From: an uncultured Marinomonas sp.
Lineage (GTDB): Bacteria > Pseudomonadota > Gammaproteobacteria > Pseudomonadales > Marinomonadaceae
NCBI GenBank assembly: GCA_947493575.1
Contig: CANLRQ010000013.1
Location: 24,374-88,373 of the forward strand
Reading direction: 5' to 3'
DNA: 64,000 bases
How positions within the stretch are numbered: position 1 is the stretch's first letter; every line of letters starts with the position of its first letter. The position numbers and the translations under genes are program-made. Shown one piece after another: positions 15,438-24,538 of this stretch. The notes under the pieces were generated by a model. That model ran no database searches. It saw only the letters and a program-made list of their open reading frames with translations, and had not been told where the DNA came from.

Positions 15438-17660
15438 CTAGGTATAGAGCAATAATTCTATAGAGAATTCAGCACCGCCTCCTTCACCTTTATCCGCGTA
15501 AATTTTTCCATTCATCGACTCGATAATTCGCTGACTTATAGACAAGCCAAGGCCTAATCCCGCACCTTGAGGTTTAGAAGTATAAAACGGCTCAAATAGA
15601 TGCTGACGAGCTTCTTCTGTTAAACCTAGTCCTGTATCCGACACTTTCAAAATAACCTTCCGGCTACTTGCTTGATCTATACTGATTTTAATTAATGGTT
15701 CAACTTGCTTATTTTCATTAACTGCATCAACAGCGTTCGATATGAGATTAACCAACACTTGCTCTAGAAATACCATATCGGCTTTAACAAACAATTGATT
15801 GTCATCAGGAAGATCCAACTTAATATGACTGTCTTTTAACCGAGACTCCATAATGCTTACCGCAGCTAAAATAGTCGATTGCAGTGGCACAGCACCTTGT
15901 TGCACATCGCCCTTTCGAGCAAAGACCTTAAAACGAGCAACAATATCTCCCATATGCTGAGCTAATAAATTAATTTGTCGCAAATTTTTCTCAACCGAAG
16001 GTAAGTTATCCCTCGATAGAAAAGTTAATGCATTTTCAGAGAAGGCTCGAATTGCTGTTAAAGGTTGATTAAGCTCATGATTAATACCGGCACTCAACTG
16101 TCCTAACACAGCTAACTTAGCTGTTTGAATAAGCTCCCTTTGAGTTTCTTCATGTTTATCAACCTCTCTACGTAAACGATGATTGGCCTCTTCTAATTCA
16201 AACGTTCTTTCTTTTACTCTTTCTTCTAATATTGCACGGGACTGAGTAATCTCTTCTTCATAACGCTTACGTTCGGTCATGTCATGAAAAGTCACCAAAT
16301 ATTTGCGATGGTATGGCAACTCAATCGAGCATAAATTCATTTCGACTGCTTTCGCAATACCATCTTCACATTGCAAGATCCCTTCTGTCGTCACAAAATT
16401 CAAGTCTTCTGCTGTGGATGTAAAAGCAAAATCATTATCCACTGTAGAAACTTCATCCTTTTGATAAAGACTGCCTAACTCTTGACCAATAAAAGGTAAC
16501 AAAGAATGACCTGCAAGGGATTCTATAGCGGGATTAAAGGACTCAATACGCTTATCTTGATCAAGTGTAATTAGACCTGCCTGTGTATTTTGAATAATCG
16601 CTCGAATATACGCTTCATTGTGACGACTCATTTCATTCGCAACTAATCGCTCCTTTAACATTCGACGACGTAAAAATGCCAGACCAGTAATTAAGACAAT
16701 AATAATGACACAACCAATAACAAATGCACGCCACAAAAACACACTGTCATTAACGGGTTTTAAAGGTGATAAAGACGCAATTTGAAAACCTAATAAACGA
16801 ATTGGCCTGCGCATTTCCAGATACCCTACACGCTCAAATTGGTCATCTCTGGATAAGGTTGCTGACGTTTCTAGCAAGGTGATAATACGTGATCTTTCAT
16901 TCATGTTTTGCACTGCAAGAATAGGCAGTTTAACAAGCGGCTGGTTTTTATAACGTTTACTGCTTGCTATGCGCTTCAATTCTTTGTGTGTCAGTGTTTC
17001 CATGGTTTTATAAAGCCACTCAGGACGAGAGCTGCCAAAAACCACCTGATCAGGGTCAAGCAATAGAAATTCATAGTTTTGATTTGAAAACCTTTCTTCA
17101 AAAGGCTCCAGTTCAATTTTAACCACAGCGACCCCCACTATTGAGTCGCCTTCATAAACTGGATAGGAAAAGAAATAACCACGACGATTAGAAGTAGTAC
17201 CTAATGCATAATAACGACCAGGACTGCCAACAATGGCTTGTTTAAAGTAGGGTCTAAAGGCAAAATTTTGGCCAACAAAACTGCCCTTAGAAGCATAGTT
17301 AGACGCAGCAACTGTATTCCCATTTCTATCTAATACGTAACTATTGGACGCTTCTGTGATGCGATTGATTTGGTCTAGTTCTCGATTGAGTTGATTAATA
17401 TCAGACGCCAACCCATCCCTTAACGCTTTTCGAACACGGTCATTAGAGGCCAATAATGCTGGCATATGTTGATATTTGGTTATCGCATTTTCTAGCACAT
17501 CACCTAGTTGCTCTAACTGAATGGATGCTTCAGCCTGTAAAGTCTGTAATTTTTGCTGTTTTAATAACTCACCACCACGCCAAACAACAGCAATGAGAAT
17601 TAACAAAGAAATAACTGTTATCCATGTCAGACGACGTTTCACATCCTGAGTGTTTGGCAC
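15438..17660 (-). CDS. Sensor histidine kinase, DctB type
   Basis: A 740-residue membrane kinase. TM1 (about 13-30), a double PDC/Cache periplasmic domain (NSYVLDRNGNTVAASN, GQNFAFRPYFKQAI, GRYYALGTTSNRRGYFFSYPV), TM2 (about 310-330), a PAS domain (IIQNTQAGLITLD), a coiled coil, the H-box INHELNQPLTAIRAF and a HATPase domain (LVNLISNAVDA, DTGLGL, GAGLGLGLSISQRI). The PDC motifs are those of DctB-type C4-dicarboxylate sensors. The start is GTG at 17660 with AAGGAG upstream. Its stop codon coincides with the target site of MITE copy A. Confidence 0.9.
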   Translation of the reverse strand: MPNTQDVKRRLTWITVISLLILIAVVWRGGELLKQQKLQTLQAEASIQLEQLGDVLENAITKYQHMPALLASNDRVRKALRDGLASDINQLNRELDQINRITEASNSYVLDRNGNTVAASNYASKGSFVGQNFAFRPYFKQAIVGSPGRYYALGTTSNRRGYFFSYPVYEGDSIVGVAVVKIELEPFEERFSNQNYEFLLLDPDQVVFGSSRPEWLYKTMETLTHKELKRIASSKRYKNQPLVKLPILAVQNMNERSRIITLLETSATLSRDDQFERVGYLEMRRPIRLLGFQIASLSPLKPVNDSVFLWRAFVIGCVIIIVLITGLAFLRRRMLKERLVANEMSRHNEAYIRAIIQNTQAGLITLDQDKRIESFNPAIESLAGHSLLPFIGQELGSLYQKDEVSTVDNDFAFTSTAEDLNFVTTEGILQCEDGIAKAVEMNLCSIELPYHRKYLVTFHDMTERKRYEEEITQSRAILEERVKERTFELEEANHRLRREVDKHEETQRELIQTAKLAVLGQLSAGINHELNQPLTAIRAFSENALTFLSRDNLPSVEKNLRQINLLAQHMGDIVARFKVFARKGDVQQGAVPLQSTILAAVSIMESRLKDSHIKLDLPDDNQLFVKADMVFLEQVLVNLISNAVDAVNENKQVEPLIKISIDQASSRKVILKVSDTGLGLTEEARQHLFEPFYTSKPQGAGLGLGLSISQRIIESMNGKIYADKGEGGGAEFSIELLLYT

Positions 17661-17708
17661 CTTATTTCTCCTTAAATAGTGATAATGGCAGACTTTATTA
17701 AGAGCGTA

Positions 17709-18683
17709 CTAGGCCCTATCATCAGCAAAAGGAATAACCTTGTTAATCTCATTTAGATTACAAAGCAGCATTAATAAACGATCTACACCAAGCGCGACTC
17801 CAGCACAGCTAGGCAAACCATTTTCAAGAGCAGTAACCAAGCGCTCGTCCACCTGACGAGGTGGTAATTCCAATAAATGCCTCTGATGCATATCATCATT
17901 CAAACGTTCCGCTTGCTCAATAGAATCCGTCAATTCAAAGTAACCATTTGCCAATTCCATGCCCTGCCAATAAAGTTCAAAACGTGCTGCAACTTCATAG
18001 CCATCTATATTATATTTTTTTGCCAAAGCGGCTTGAGAAGCGGGGTAACTGTGAATAAAGCAAGGGTCTTTCAAGCCGATCCCAGATTCAATTGAATGAC
18101 TAAACAGTAACTCTAGAAGTGTATCTCTATCTGTTTCTGCTAACCCATATTCTGTTTTATCATGGGATATTTTCTGCAATTCATTGAGAGTGACAGTGTG
18201 AGGGTTAATACCTAAAACCGTTTCAAATGCTTCTTGGTAGCTCATACGCTCACAAGAGATGCTGCTATCGTCTGTCACACATTTTAAAAGTTGCTCAATC
18301 TCTTCCATAAGTTGCCAGTGATCAAACCCAATTCTATACCACTCCAACATGGTAAACTCCATTGAGTGACGGCGGCCCCTGTCTTCTGCTCGAAACACTT
18401 TCCCAAGCTGATAAATACTGCCCACACCAGCACAAAGCAAGCGCTTCATAGCAAACTCAGGAGAAGTCTGTAGATAATAGGTCGTCGGTCGACCTTCTAC
18501 ATTTGTTTCCAAACTCAAGCTTTCAATATGAGGGTCTGAAATAGACGCTAAAGAAAGTATTTGAGTATCCACTTCCATGACGTTTTTTTCACAAAAGAAA
18601 TGCCGTATTTGGGCAAATAGCTCCGCACGTTGTCGTAAGGTCGCCATTTCAGCACTCGGTTTCCATTGGTATTTTTGGTACAT
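17709..18683 (-). CDS. epmA: EF-P (R)-beta-lysine ligase EpmA (PoxA/GenX/YjeA)
   Basis: A 324-residue class II lysyl-tRNA synthetase-like enzyme lacking the anticodon-binding domain. It attaches (R)-beta-lysine to a lysine of elongation factor P. Landmarks are YLQTSPEFAMKRLLCAG, the motif-2 region GKVFRAEDRGRRHSMEFTMLEWY, and motif 3 GVALGVDRLLMLL. The substrate EF-P (22332-22907) and the mutase EpmB (23082-24098) are both in this window. Confidence 0.95.
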   Translation of the reverse strand: MYQKYQWKPSAEMATLRQRAELFAQIRHFFCEKNVMEVDTQILSLASISDPHIESLSLETNVEGRPTTYYLQTSPEFAMKRLLCAGVGSIYQLGKVFRAEDRGRRHSMEFTMLEWYRIGFDHWQLMEEIEQLLKCVTDDSSISCERMSYQEAFETVLGINPHTVTLNELQKISHDKTEYGLAETDRDTLLELLFSHSIESGIGLKDPCFIHSYPASQAALAKKYNIDGYEVAARFELYWQGMELANGYFELTDSIEQAERLNDDMHQRHLLELPPRQVDERLVTALENGLPSCAGVALGVDRLLMLLCNLNEINKVIPFADDRA

Positions 18684-18694
18684 ATAACTTCTTA

Positions 18695-20248
18695 TTATTC
18701 TAAATTTTCAGCAATGCTTCTTTGATCTTCTAAAACCGCCCGACAATGATCAATAGTTGTTAACGGGTTTGCTATGACAACACGCAGACCAACAACAGAC
18801 AGTTCGGAATTTACCTTAAACGTTGTTCTCGATACAAAGGTCATACCTTGGCTTAATTGTTGCTCTTGCAACTGAATATTAAAGCGATCGATGGCTTGAT
18901 TATCCTCTAGTGAATATGGCGCCAAGCCACGATACTTTTCTGGAATAAAGCGATATAGGAAAATATTTGCTTGCGGCTTATTTAATAACTCGAAATCTAG
19001 AGAAGATAGAATTTCATTAGCCATTTGTTGGGTTGTACTTATACTCTTATCAAGCAAATGGGCGTAGCCTTTTTTACCGATAAGACAAAGCGCTGCTTGT
19101 AAATAACAAACATTAGCAGGTCGAGAGCCCTCAACCCCAATACGCCCCAAATCTGGTGAGGCCGCTCGAATAATATAATTGGCTTCATTCGTAATTAATT
19201 TACCCGTTTCATGACTCTTAAACAGAACGATACCAATACCCATAGGTAAATACAGTTGCTTATGCCCGTCAATGGTCACCGAGTCTGCCCTATCTATTCC
19301 ATCAAGCAGTGATCTATGTTCATCAGAAAAAACCAATGGCCCGCCCCATGCCGCATCAACATGAAAGTAAACCCCAAACTCTTCCGCCAAGTCGGCCATT
19401 TCTGCCAGAGGATCAAACGAACCACATTCGGTAGAACCTGCAACACCTACAAGAGCACTAATGTGAATACGTTTATTTGCACAATCTACCAGAGTTTCCC
19501 GTAATTTCACCAAATCTATTTTTTGATGCTTATCCACAGGAATAGATAGCAAGCTCTTCTTTCCAAGCCCTAATAAGCCTAAACTTTTTTCAATCGAGTA
19601 ATGCGCTAAGGAAGACCCGATAACAACACTTTCGGTAAAACCTGCTTTATTTAGAACTGCAAAAAAACCTTCTTCTTCAACGTCCGCAAAAGTAGATAAA
19701 GACTGGTTGCGTGCACACTGTAATGCAGCAATGTTAGCCAAAGTACCACCAGAGGTAATTAGTCCTAATGGGCTGGTATGGCTAGCCAACACGTCTTGAT
19801 AATACTCATCCCGTTGGTTATAAACCGCCTTATGCAGCATTGCCAATGATTGTTTTTCGTAAAATGTCAGTGATTTTGAGGTCTCTACCTTCACGACATT
19901 TTGGTTCATTGTGGCAACCAACTTGGCCATTGGCCTCATAAAATTTGGCAACAGGCTGGTCATATGACCAATAAAGTACGGTGAGCCGGTATTAATCGTA
20001 TGGCCAATGACATTTTCTGTCATTCCTTGCAAATATTCTGACTCACTCACTCCTTGTTCAGGAATCGATACCTGAGAAAATACGTCATTCAGATCATCAT
20101 TACTGAGTTCCGACGTAATACGATCCGTTGCTAGAAACTCATGTATCAACTTCTCAACTGAGTCAGAGAAAATACCATTGGTTTTATCTTCAAAATACCT
20201 CATCGAGAAATCCGTATAAATTTCTTCTAAGGTGCTTACGTTGCTCAT
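18695..20248 (-). CDS. panP: PLP-dependent aspartate 1-decarboxylase PanP type
   Basis: A 517-residue group II PLP decarboxylase. The segment SPLGLITSGGTLANIAAL binds the cofactor phosphate, HVDAAWGGP holds the PLP Asp, and SVTIDGHKQLYLPMG holds the Schiff-base Lys. The N-terminal NTGSPYFIGHMTSLLPNFMRPMAKLV is characteristic of PanP, which supplies beta-alanine for pantothenate in organisms without the pyruvoyl enzyme PanD. It starts one base after the stop of the SBP-TRIC gene, so the two are co-transcribed. A glutamate decarboxylase activity is the main alternative. Confidence 0.85.
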   Translation of the reverse strand: MSNVSTLEEIYTDFSMRYFEDKTNGIFSDSVEKLIHEFLATDRITSELSNDDLNDVFSQVSIPEQGVSESEYLQGMTENVIGHTINTGSPYFIGHMTSLLPNFMRPMAKLVATMNQNVVKVETSKSLTFYEKQSLAMLHKAVYNQRDEYYQDVLASHTSPLGLITSGGTLANIAALQCARNQSLSTFADVEEEGFFAVLNKAGFTESVVIGSSLAHYSIEKSLGLLGLGKKSLLSIPVDKHQKIDLVKLRETLVDCANKRIHISALVGVAGSTECGSFDPLAEMADLAEEFGVYFHVDAAWGGPLVFSDEHRSLLDGIDRADSVTIDGHKQLYLPMGIGIVLFKSHETGKLITNEANYIIRAASPDLGRIGVEGSRPANVCYLQAALCLIGKKGYAHLLDKSISTTQQMANEILSSLDFELLNKPQANIFLYRFIPEKYRGLAPYSLEDNQAIDRFNIQLQEQQLSQGMTFVSRTTFKVNSELSVVGLRVVIANPLTTIDHCRAVLEDQRSIAENLE

Positions 20249-20249
20249 A

Positions 20250-21890
20250 TCACTTCCTACTAAACTGAATGTATTTTAATGTCGGTGAACGCAACTTAAA
20301 ATGATTAACTAACAAAACACTAACAGTGGTACCCACTAAGGTAACAATAACACCTAGTAAAACTTCGGTAGGGTTCAAGCGCTCAGCTTGCCAAATCAAC
20401 ACCCATGAGAAAACAGCCCCCCAAAAAAGGCTACATTCGGGATCTAAACCGCCTTTCATTGCTTTAATTTCTTCCCCTTGTCGTAAAGCATTGGCCAGAA
20501 TCCCTCCTCCACAAGACGTCAGGCAACCTAGAATTGGCCCCCATAACCACAATGGTGACAACTCCATTTCTACTGCCACTCCTACACCGATTACAGTATA
20601 TGCACCAAGCGCCATGGCTTCGATTAGGCTACGTACAAACAGCCATCCCGCCTGTTGTTTATAGGCAATGGCTTTATAACTTGGGGAACTCTTTTGCAGA
20701 GAGTCATGCATCCAACATAGAAAGAAGCCCACTACGGCGACACTCACAACGATGTACATATACTCTGGATAACGCAAAACCACAGGGGCACGACCGACAA
20801 AAATATCTCGCATTAAACCGCCCCCGATAGTCAGTAGAGCTGTCATAATAAACACACCGAAAAAATCATAACGATTATCTCTAGCAATCAACAATCCCGC
20901 TATGGCAAAAAACACAGCACCAACCACATCAATCAAATAAAACCAATCTCGTTGCACGGTAATATTCATCAACACTGGAAATAAATAATTACCAATGGTC
21001 TTTTGGATAGCACCAGATGCCGTTAGCTCTACAATACCTCGGTTAAAAGAATCAAGAATGTGTTCCATTCTTGAATTCATCTCAGGATCTTCACTTTTAT
21101 GTATTAATAAATGAATGGGTAAAGCTGGTAAGGTGAGAGGAAGTTCAGAAATTTGCCCGGTGCGCTTCTTATTTTTCCACATAATCCTCGCACCAACGAG
21201 CCGATCGGCAACAACAACACTAACCTTGTTGTCATAAAGATTATTAAAGTTTTCCTCTTCCGTTGTAGAGGAAACAATAAAAGAGCTGCCTTTTTTCGTT
21301 TGAGTAGAAATATACTCATTAAGCTCTGGGCTCGTGTAATTATACCCTTTAATCACGCCTAGTTTATGACCATCATCAATTAGCTTAACCAGTTCACTCA
21401 CAGAGGTAACAGCAAAATAGGAAGCATCAAGATTACGCACATATAAGCTGTTCCACTCATATCGATACGGTTGAGAAATCAGGTATTGTTCAGAACGGAT
21501 TGCCGTTTTAAAAGCCCCAGCTGCGGCATCTTTCTTATGCTCTAATACATCTGATTGGTTTTTATCCCAACTGTCCTGCGCGCCTTCATCATAATTTACT
21601 TCTATATCTGAGGCATTGAAAATTTCGTTTATCAGAGCATAGTCTAACCCCGTCAAGCGACCTGTAATATCCAAATACTGATATGGGTCCCAATGATACC
21701 AACCCACAGTCACACTGACGTCATCATCAGCCTGCACATGTGTGGTAAAACCAGAAAGGAGACATAAAGCAATAAAAGCACTGAGGCTACTATGTTGAAG
21801 TGAACATCTTTTGGAAGGTTGAAAACACTGTAGATAATGAATGAAAAAAACAACACATTTTGTGAACATATTCTGTATTTGCATATTCAT
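20250..21890 (-). CDS. Fusion of periplasmic solute-binding (SBP_bac_3-like) domain with TRIC/UPF0126 membrane domain
   Basis: A 546-residue protein. After a probable signal peptide or anchor (hydrophobic SAFIALCLLSGFTTHVQA near 37-54) comes a family 3 solute-binding domain (VGWYHWDPYQYLD, TGLDYALINEIF, AAGAFKTAIRSEQYLIS, VADRLVGARI) to about residue 300. The rest is a UPF0126/TRIC membrane domain with two three-helix repeats (VVGAVFFAIAGLLIARD, GGGLMRDIF, then GAYTVIGVGVAVE, GGGILANALRQ). TRIC-type bacterial proteins are channels or amino-acid exporters. The fusion suggests ligand-gated transport, possibly of an amino acid related to PanP next door. The ligand is unknown. Confidence 0.85.
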   Translation of the reverse strand: MNMQIQNMFTKCVVFFIHYLQCFQPSKRCSLQHSSLSAFIALCLLSGFTTHVQADDDVSVTVGWYHWDPYQYLDITGRLTGLDYALINEIFNASDIEVNYDEGAQDSWDKNQSDVLEHKKDAAAGAFKTAIRSEQYLISQPYRYEWNSLYVRNLDASYFAVTSVSELVKLIDDGHKLGVIKGYNYTSPELNEYISTQTKKGSSFIVSSTTEEENFNNLYDNKVSVVVADRLVGARIMWKNKKRTGQISELPLTLPALPIHLLIHKSEDPEMNSRMEHILDSFNRGIVELTASGAIQKTIGNYLFPVLMNITVQRDWFYLIDVVGAVFFAIAGLLIARDNRYDFFGVFIMTALLTIGGGLMRDIFVGRAPVVLRYPEYMYIVVSVAVVGFFLCWMHDSLQKSSPSYKAIAYKQQAGWLFVRSLIEAMALGAYTVIGVGVAVEMELSPLWLWGPILGCLTSCGGGILANALRQGEEIKAMKGGLDPECSLFWGAVFSWVLIWQAERLNPTEVLLGVIVTLVGTTVSVLLVNHFKLRSPTLKYIQFSRK

Positions 21891-22331
21891 ATGTATGGCA
21901 CACTGCTAAGTACGAGCTAGACTCGTGTTTATGTTTCTCTTAAATTCCGAAACAAAAACATAGCCTATAAAGCTCGTTTAAACTTAGGATCAGATAAGAG
22001 TAGAGTAACTTCTTCATCCAAATAAATGGCGTAAAAAAGAGAGTTAAAAACCACTCTTTTCAACCTAGCATCACACCAAAGTTGAACATCCTGCGAGCGC
22101 ATAATATATAAAATAACTGTAGAAAAGAACCTTAAAAAATACCACTATTATATGTAAACATAAGCAACAAGGAATAGCAATTTAGCGCGCAATATCACAG
22201 AAAAAGCCTACTTTTTCTAGATAGGGAGTACAAAAAAACCACGATCTTTATGTCATCATAAATGGACATAAAGAACGTGGTTTTGATACTTAAACAACAA
22301 AAATCATGTTTTTGTGTCATTGATTAACGCA
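21891..22331. other. Intergenic region between the SBP-TRIC gene and efp
   Basis: About 440 bp without a convincing gene. It holds the promoter side of the SBP-TRIC/panP pair and, next to efp, a strong terminator hairpin (22235-22284). A weaker stem (AAAAGAG / CTCTTTT, near 22033-22060) is also present. Nothing else stood out. Confidence 0.6.
22235..22284 (-). terminator. Terminator of efp
   Basis: Long hairpin: AAAACCACG at 22235-22243 pairs with CGTGGTTTT at 22276-22284, and CTTTATGTC at 22246-22254 pairs with GACATAAAG at 22265-22273, with one internal mismatch pair and a 10-base loop. Read on the minus strand it is followed by U residues. It lies 48 bp after the efp stop and could work in both directions. 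Confidence 0.85.
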
Positions 22332-22907
22332 TTATTTACCCGTAGCACGAGAAACGTAATCACCTGTGCGTGTATCAATTCGTAGAACTTCACCGATATT
22401 GATAAATAAAGGAACACGTACAACAGCACCTGTCGTTAACGTTGCAGGTTTGGAACCACCGTTCGCAGTATCACCTTTCAAACCAGGGTCCGTATCAATC
22501 ACTTCTAATTCAATAAAATTAGGTGGAGTAACAGACAATGGCGCGCCGTTATAAAGAGTGATCATGTATTTTTCTTGCTCTTTTAACCATTTAACCGTGT
22601 CCGCTACCGCAGTCGCATCAGCACCATGTTGTTCAAAGGTGCCGTCAGTTGCCATAAAGTGATAGAATTCACCATCGGTATATAGGTATTCCATGTCTGT
22701 TTCCATAACATCCGCACCTTCAAGAGAATCTCCTGATTTGAAAGTACGTTCCCAAACACGACCCGTCTTAAGGTTACGCAATTTAATGCGGTTGAACGCT
22801 TGCCCTTTACCCGGACGAACGTGTTCATTTTCCAAGACTGTACATGGATCATTGTCGACCATAACTTTAGTACCAGTACGCATATCGCTGGTTGAATGAT
22901 TTGCCAT
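22332..22907 (-). CDS. efp: Translation elongation factor P
   Basis: A 191-residue EF-P, which rescues ribosomes stalled on polyproline. The modification loop VRPGKGQAF places the target lysine at Lys34, the residue beta-lysylated by EpmA/EpmB in Escherichia coli. The C-terminal [18 protein letters not shown] is the family signature. The ATG has GAGG upstream. It diverges from epmB, as in enteric bacteria, across a 174-bp region with a large inverted repeat. Confidence 0.97.
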   Translation of the reverse strand: MANHSTSDMRTGTKVMVDNDPCTVLENEHVRPGKGQAFNRIKLRNLKTGRVWERTFKSGDSLEGADVMETDMEYLYTDGEFYHFMATDGTFEQHGADATAVADTVKWLKEQEKYMITLYNGAPLSVTPPNFIELEVIDTDPGLKGDTANGGSKPATLTTGAVVRVPLFINIGEVLRIDTRTGDYVSRATGK

Positions 22908-22990
22908 AATTCCTCACCGTGTTTTCATTGAGATAAACGCTCTTTGCTAACAATAAATAGAGGTCAGCAAAAGTAAAGCAAGCACAAGGC

Positions 22991-23045
22991 ATTGCGGCAC
23001 TTTTATCGAGCGAGTGATCAAGGCGATCACTTAATTTGCCGCAAT
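22991..23045. promoter_or_regulatory. Nested inverted repeat in the efp-epmB divergent region
   Basis: Outer arms ATTGCGGCA (22991-22999) and TGCCGCAAT (23037-23045) enclose a second perfect pair AGTGATC (23013-23019) / GATCACT (23025-23031) with a five-base loop. The structure ends 36 bp before the chosen epmB start, so it could form in the epmB leader RNA or act as a DNA operator. Its function is unknown. Confidence 0.6.
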
Positions 23046-23081
23046 AATAACCCATATTCATCTTATTTGCAGACATTTGAC

Positions 23082-24098
23082 GTGAACAGAATCAAATCCC
23101 AAACCGAATCTACTTTTTCATGGCAACAAGAGCTTTCTAACGCCATTACTTCGATCCCAGAACTCTTAGATTATCTACACTTACCGCAAGATTCTTCCGT
23201 TATCAGTGAAGAGGCAGCTCGATCATTTAAGTTATTGGCACCAAGACCGTATTTAGACAGAATAGAAAAGAACAACCTAAATGACCCATTATTATTGCAA
23301 ATTCTTCCTGCTCATGATGAAAATATAAAGGTCGCGGGTTATGACAAAGACCCATTATCAGAAGCAGACCATACCCCTCAAAAAGCCTTAATTCACAAAT
23401 ACAAAAATCGCCTGTTAGTCATTTCAACAGGCACCTGCGCAGTCAATTGCCGCTATTGCTTCCGACGACATTTCCCATATGGAGAAAACCAACTGGCGCA
23501 AGAAGAATGGCAATCGGTCTTAGACTATATCAAGCAGCACCCTAACATTAATGAAGTCATACTAAGTGGTGGTGATCCTTTAATAATGAAAGACAGCCAA
23601 CTCAGTAAGCGAGTACTTTCACTTAATGAATTACCCCAAATTAAACGGCTGCGCATCCACAGTCGATTGCCCGTAGTCATTCCTCAGCGGGTGACACCAG
23701 AAATGACTCAATGGATAAAACAAACACCATTAGATGTCATTATTGTATTGCACATTAATCATGCAAATGAAATTGCAGAAGACGTTGCTCTAGCGGTTAA
23801 GCATTTAAAGAACGCAGGAGCTTTAGTTCTTAATCAAGGGGTTTTATTAAAAGATATCAACGACTCGGTTAAAAGTCAGGTCAATTTAAGTGAGACGCTA
23901 TTCAAACACGGCATTTTGCCTTATTACATGTTTTTATTTGATCCAGTAGAGGGAGCGGCTCATTTTGACTTTCCTTTAGAAAAGGCACAAAAATTAATGG
24001 GCGATGTAGCCGCAGAACTACCCGGATACCTTGTTCCTCGTTTAGCGAAAGAAGTTCCTGGTAGAACAGCTAAGACTTTATTTGCTCCTACTTTATAA
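23082..24098 (+). CDS. epmB: EF-P lysine 2,3-aminomutase EpmB (YjeK)
   Basis: A 338-residue radical-SAM enzyme that isomerises L-lysine to (R)-beta-lysine for EF-P modification. The cluster-binding motif is CAVNCRYCFRRHF (CxxxCxxC), followed by SGGDPL and the PLP-side HINHANEI and VLLNQGVLLKDIND segments. The frame is open from 22992, but the upstream part lies across the inverted repeat and has no family similarity. The GTG at 23082 gives the normal length, although its ribosome-binding site is weak. Confidence 0.92.
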   Translation: MNRIKSQTESTFSWQQELSNAITSIPELLDYLHLPQDSSVISEEAARSFKLLAPRPYLDRIEKNNLNDPLLLQILPAHDENIKVAGYDKDPLSEADHTPQKALIHKYKNRLLVISTGTCAVNCRYCFRRHFPYGENQLAQEEWQSVLDYIKQHPNINEVILSGGDPLIMKDSQLSKRVLSLNELPQIKRLRIHSRLPVVIPQRVTPEMTQWIKQTPLDVIIVLHINHANEIAEDVALAVKHLKNAGALVLNQGVLLKDINDSVKSQVNLSETLFKHGILPYYMFLFDPVEGAAHFDFPLEKAQKLMGDVAAELPGYLVPRLAKEVPGRTAKTLFAPTL

Positions 24099-24121
24099 CA
24101 TTTGAAAATTGTCAAAAAAAA

Positions 24122-24143
24122 GCCATAGATAGACATCTATGGC
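24122..24143 (-). terminator. Terminator of the ABM-domain gene
   Basis: GCCATAGAT (24122-24130) pairs with ATCTATGGC (24135-24143) around a four-base loop. A run of seven A residues to the left (24114-24121) becomes the U-tract on the minus strand, so it ends transcription of the gene at 24187-24483. It lies between converging genes. Confidence 0.85.
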
Positions 24144-24186
24144 ATTCCTAAAAACAATAAGGACAAATGCACTAAGTGCATGCACG

Positions 24187-24483
24187 CTACGAGGATATCT
24201 TTTCCCAAGCATCAACCACTTTGCTGACGACATAAGGGCTGCTGACTTCGTTAAAATCAATGAAATGAGTGCTGTTTAAATGAGCTTTAAAATCAGATTC
24301 GGTGTCATACAGTTCGTACAAGAAAAATGACACAATCCCCTCTTTACTAGGCCCAATAGCCACATCAAAGACTCGACAGGCAAGCTCTTTATTTAATGAA
24401 TCTTGAGCTTGTTTTAATATCAAGACTTTAAAACGATCAACATCTTCTTCTTTTACCGTAAAAGTCACAGTAATCGTAAACAT
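24187..24483 (-). CDS. Antibiotic-biosynthesis-monooxygenase (ABM) domain protein
   Basis: A 98-residue dimeric alpha-beta barrel protein of the ABM/YgiN type. It begins MFTITVTFTVKEEDVDRFK and has the FFLYELYDTESDFKAHLNSTHF stretch characteristic of the family, whose members oxidise quinols or protect against reactive small molecules. The substrate cannot be read from sequence. The ATG has GAGG upstream. It forms a single-gene unit with its own terminator, and MITE copy B lies just upstream. Confidence 0.85.
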   Translation of the reverse strand: MFTITVTFTVKEEDVDRFKVLILKQAQDSLNKELACRVFDVAIGPSKEGIVSFFLYELYDTESDFKAHLNSTHFIDFNEVSSPYVVSKVVDAWEKISS

Positions 24484-24538
24484 AATTCAGTTCCTCAAAT
24501 TCAACTTAACTATTCGATTTATCAAAAAGAAACATTAA

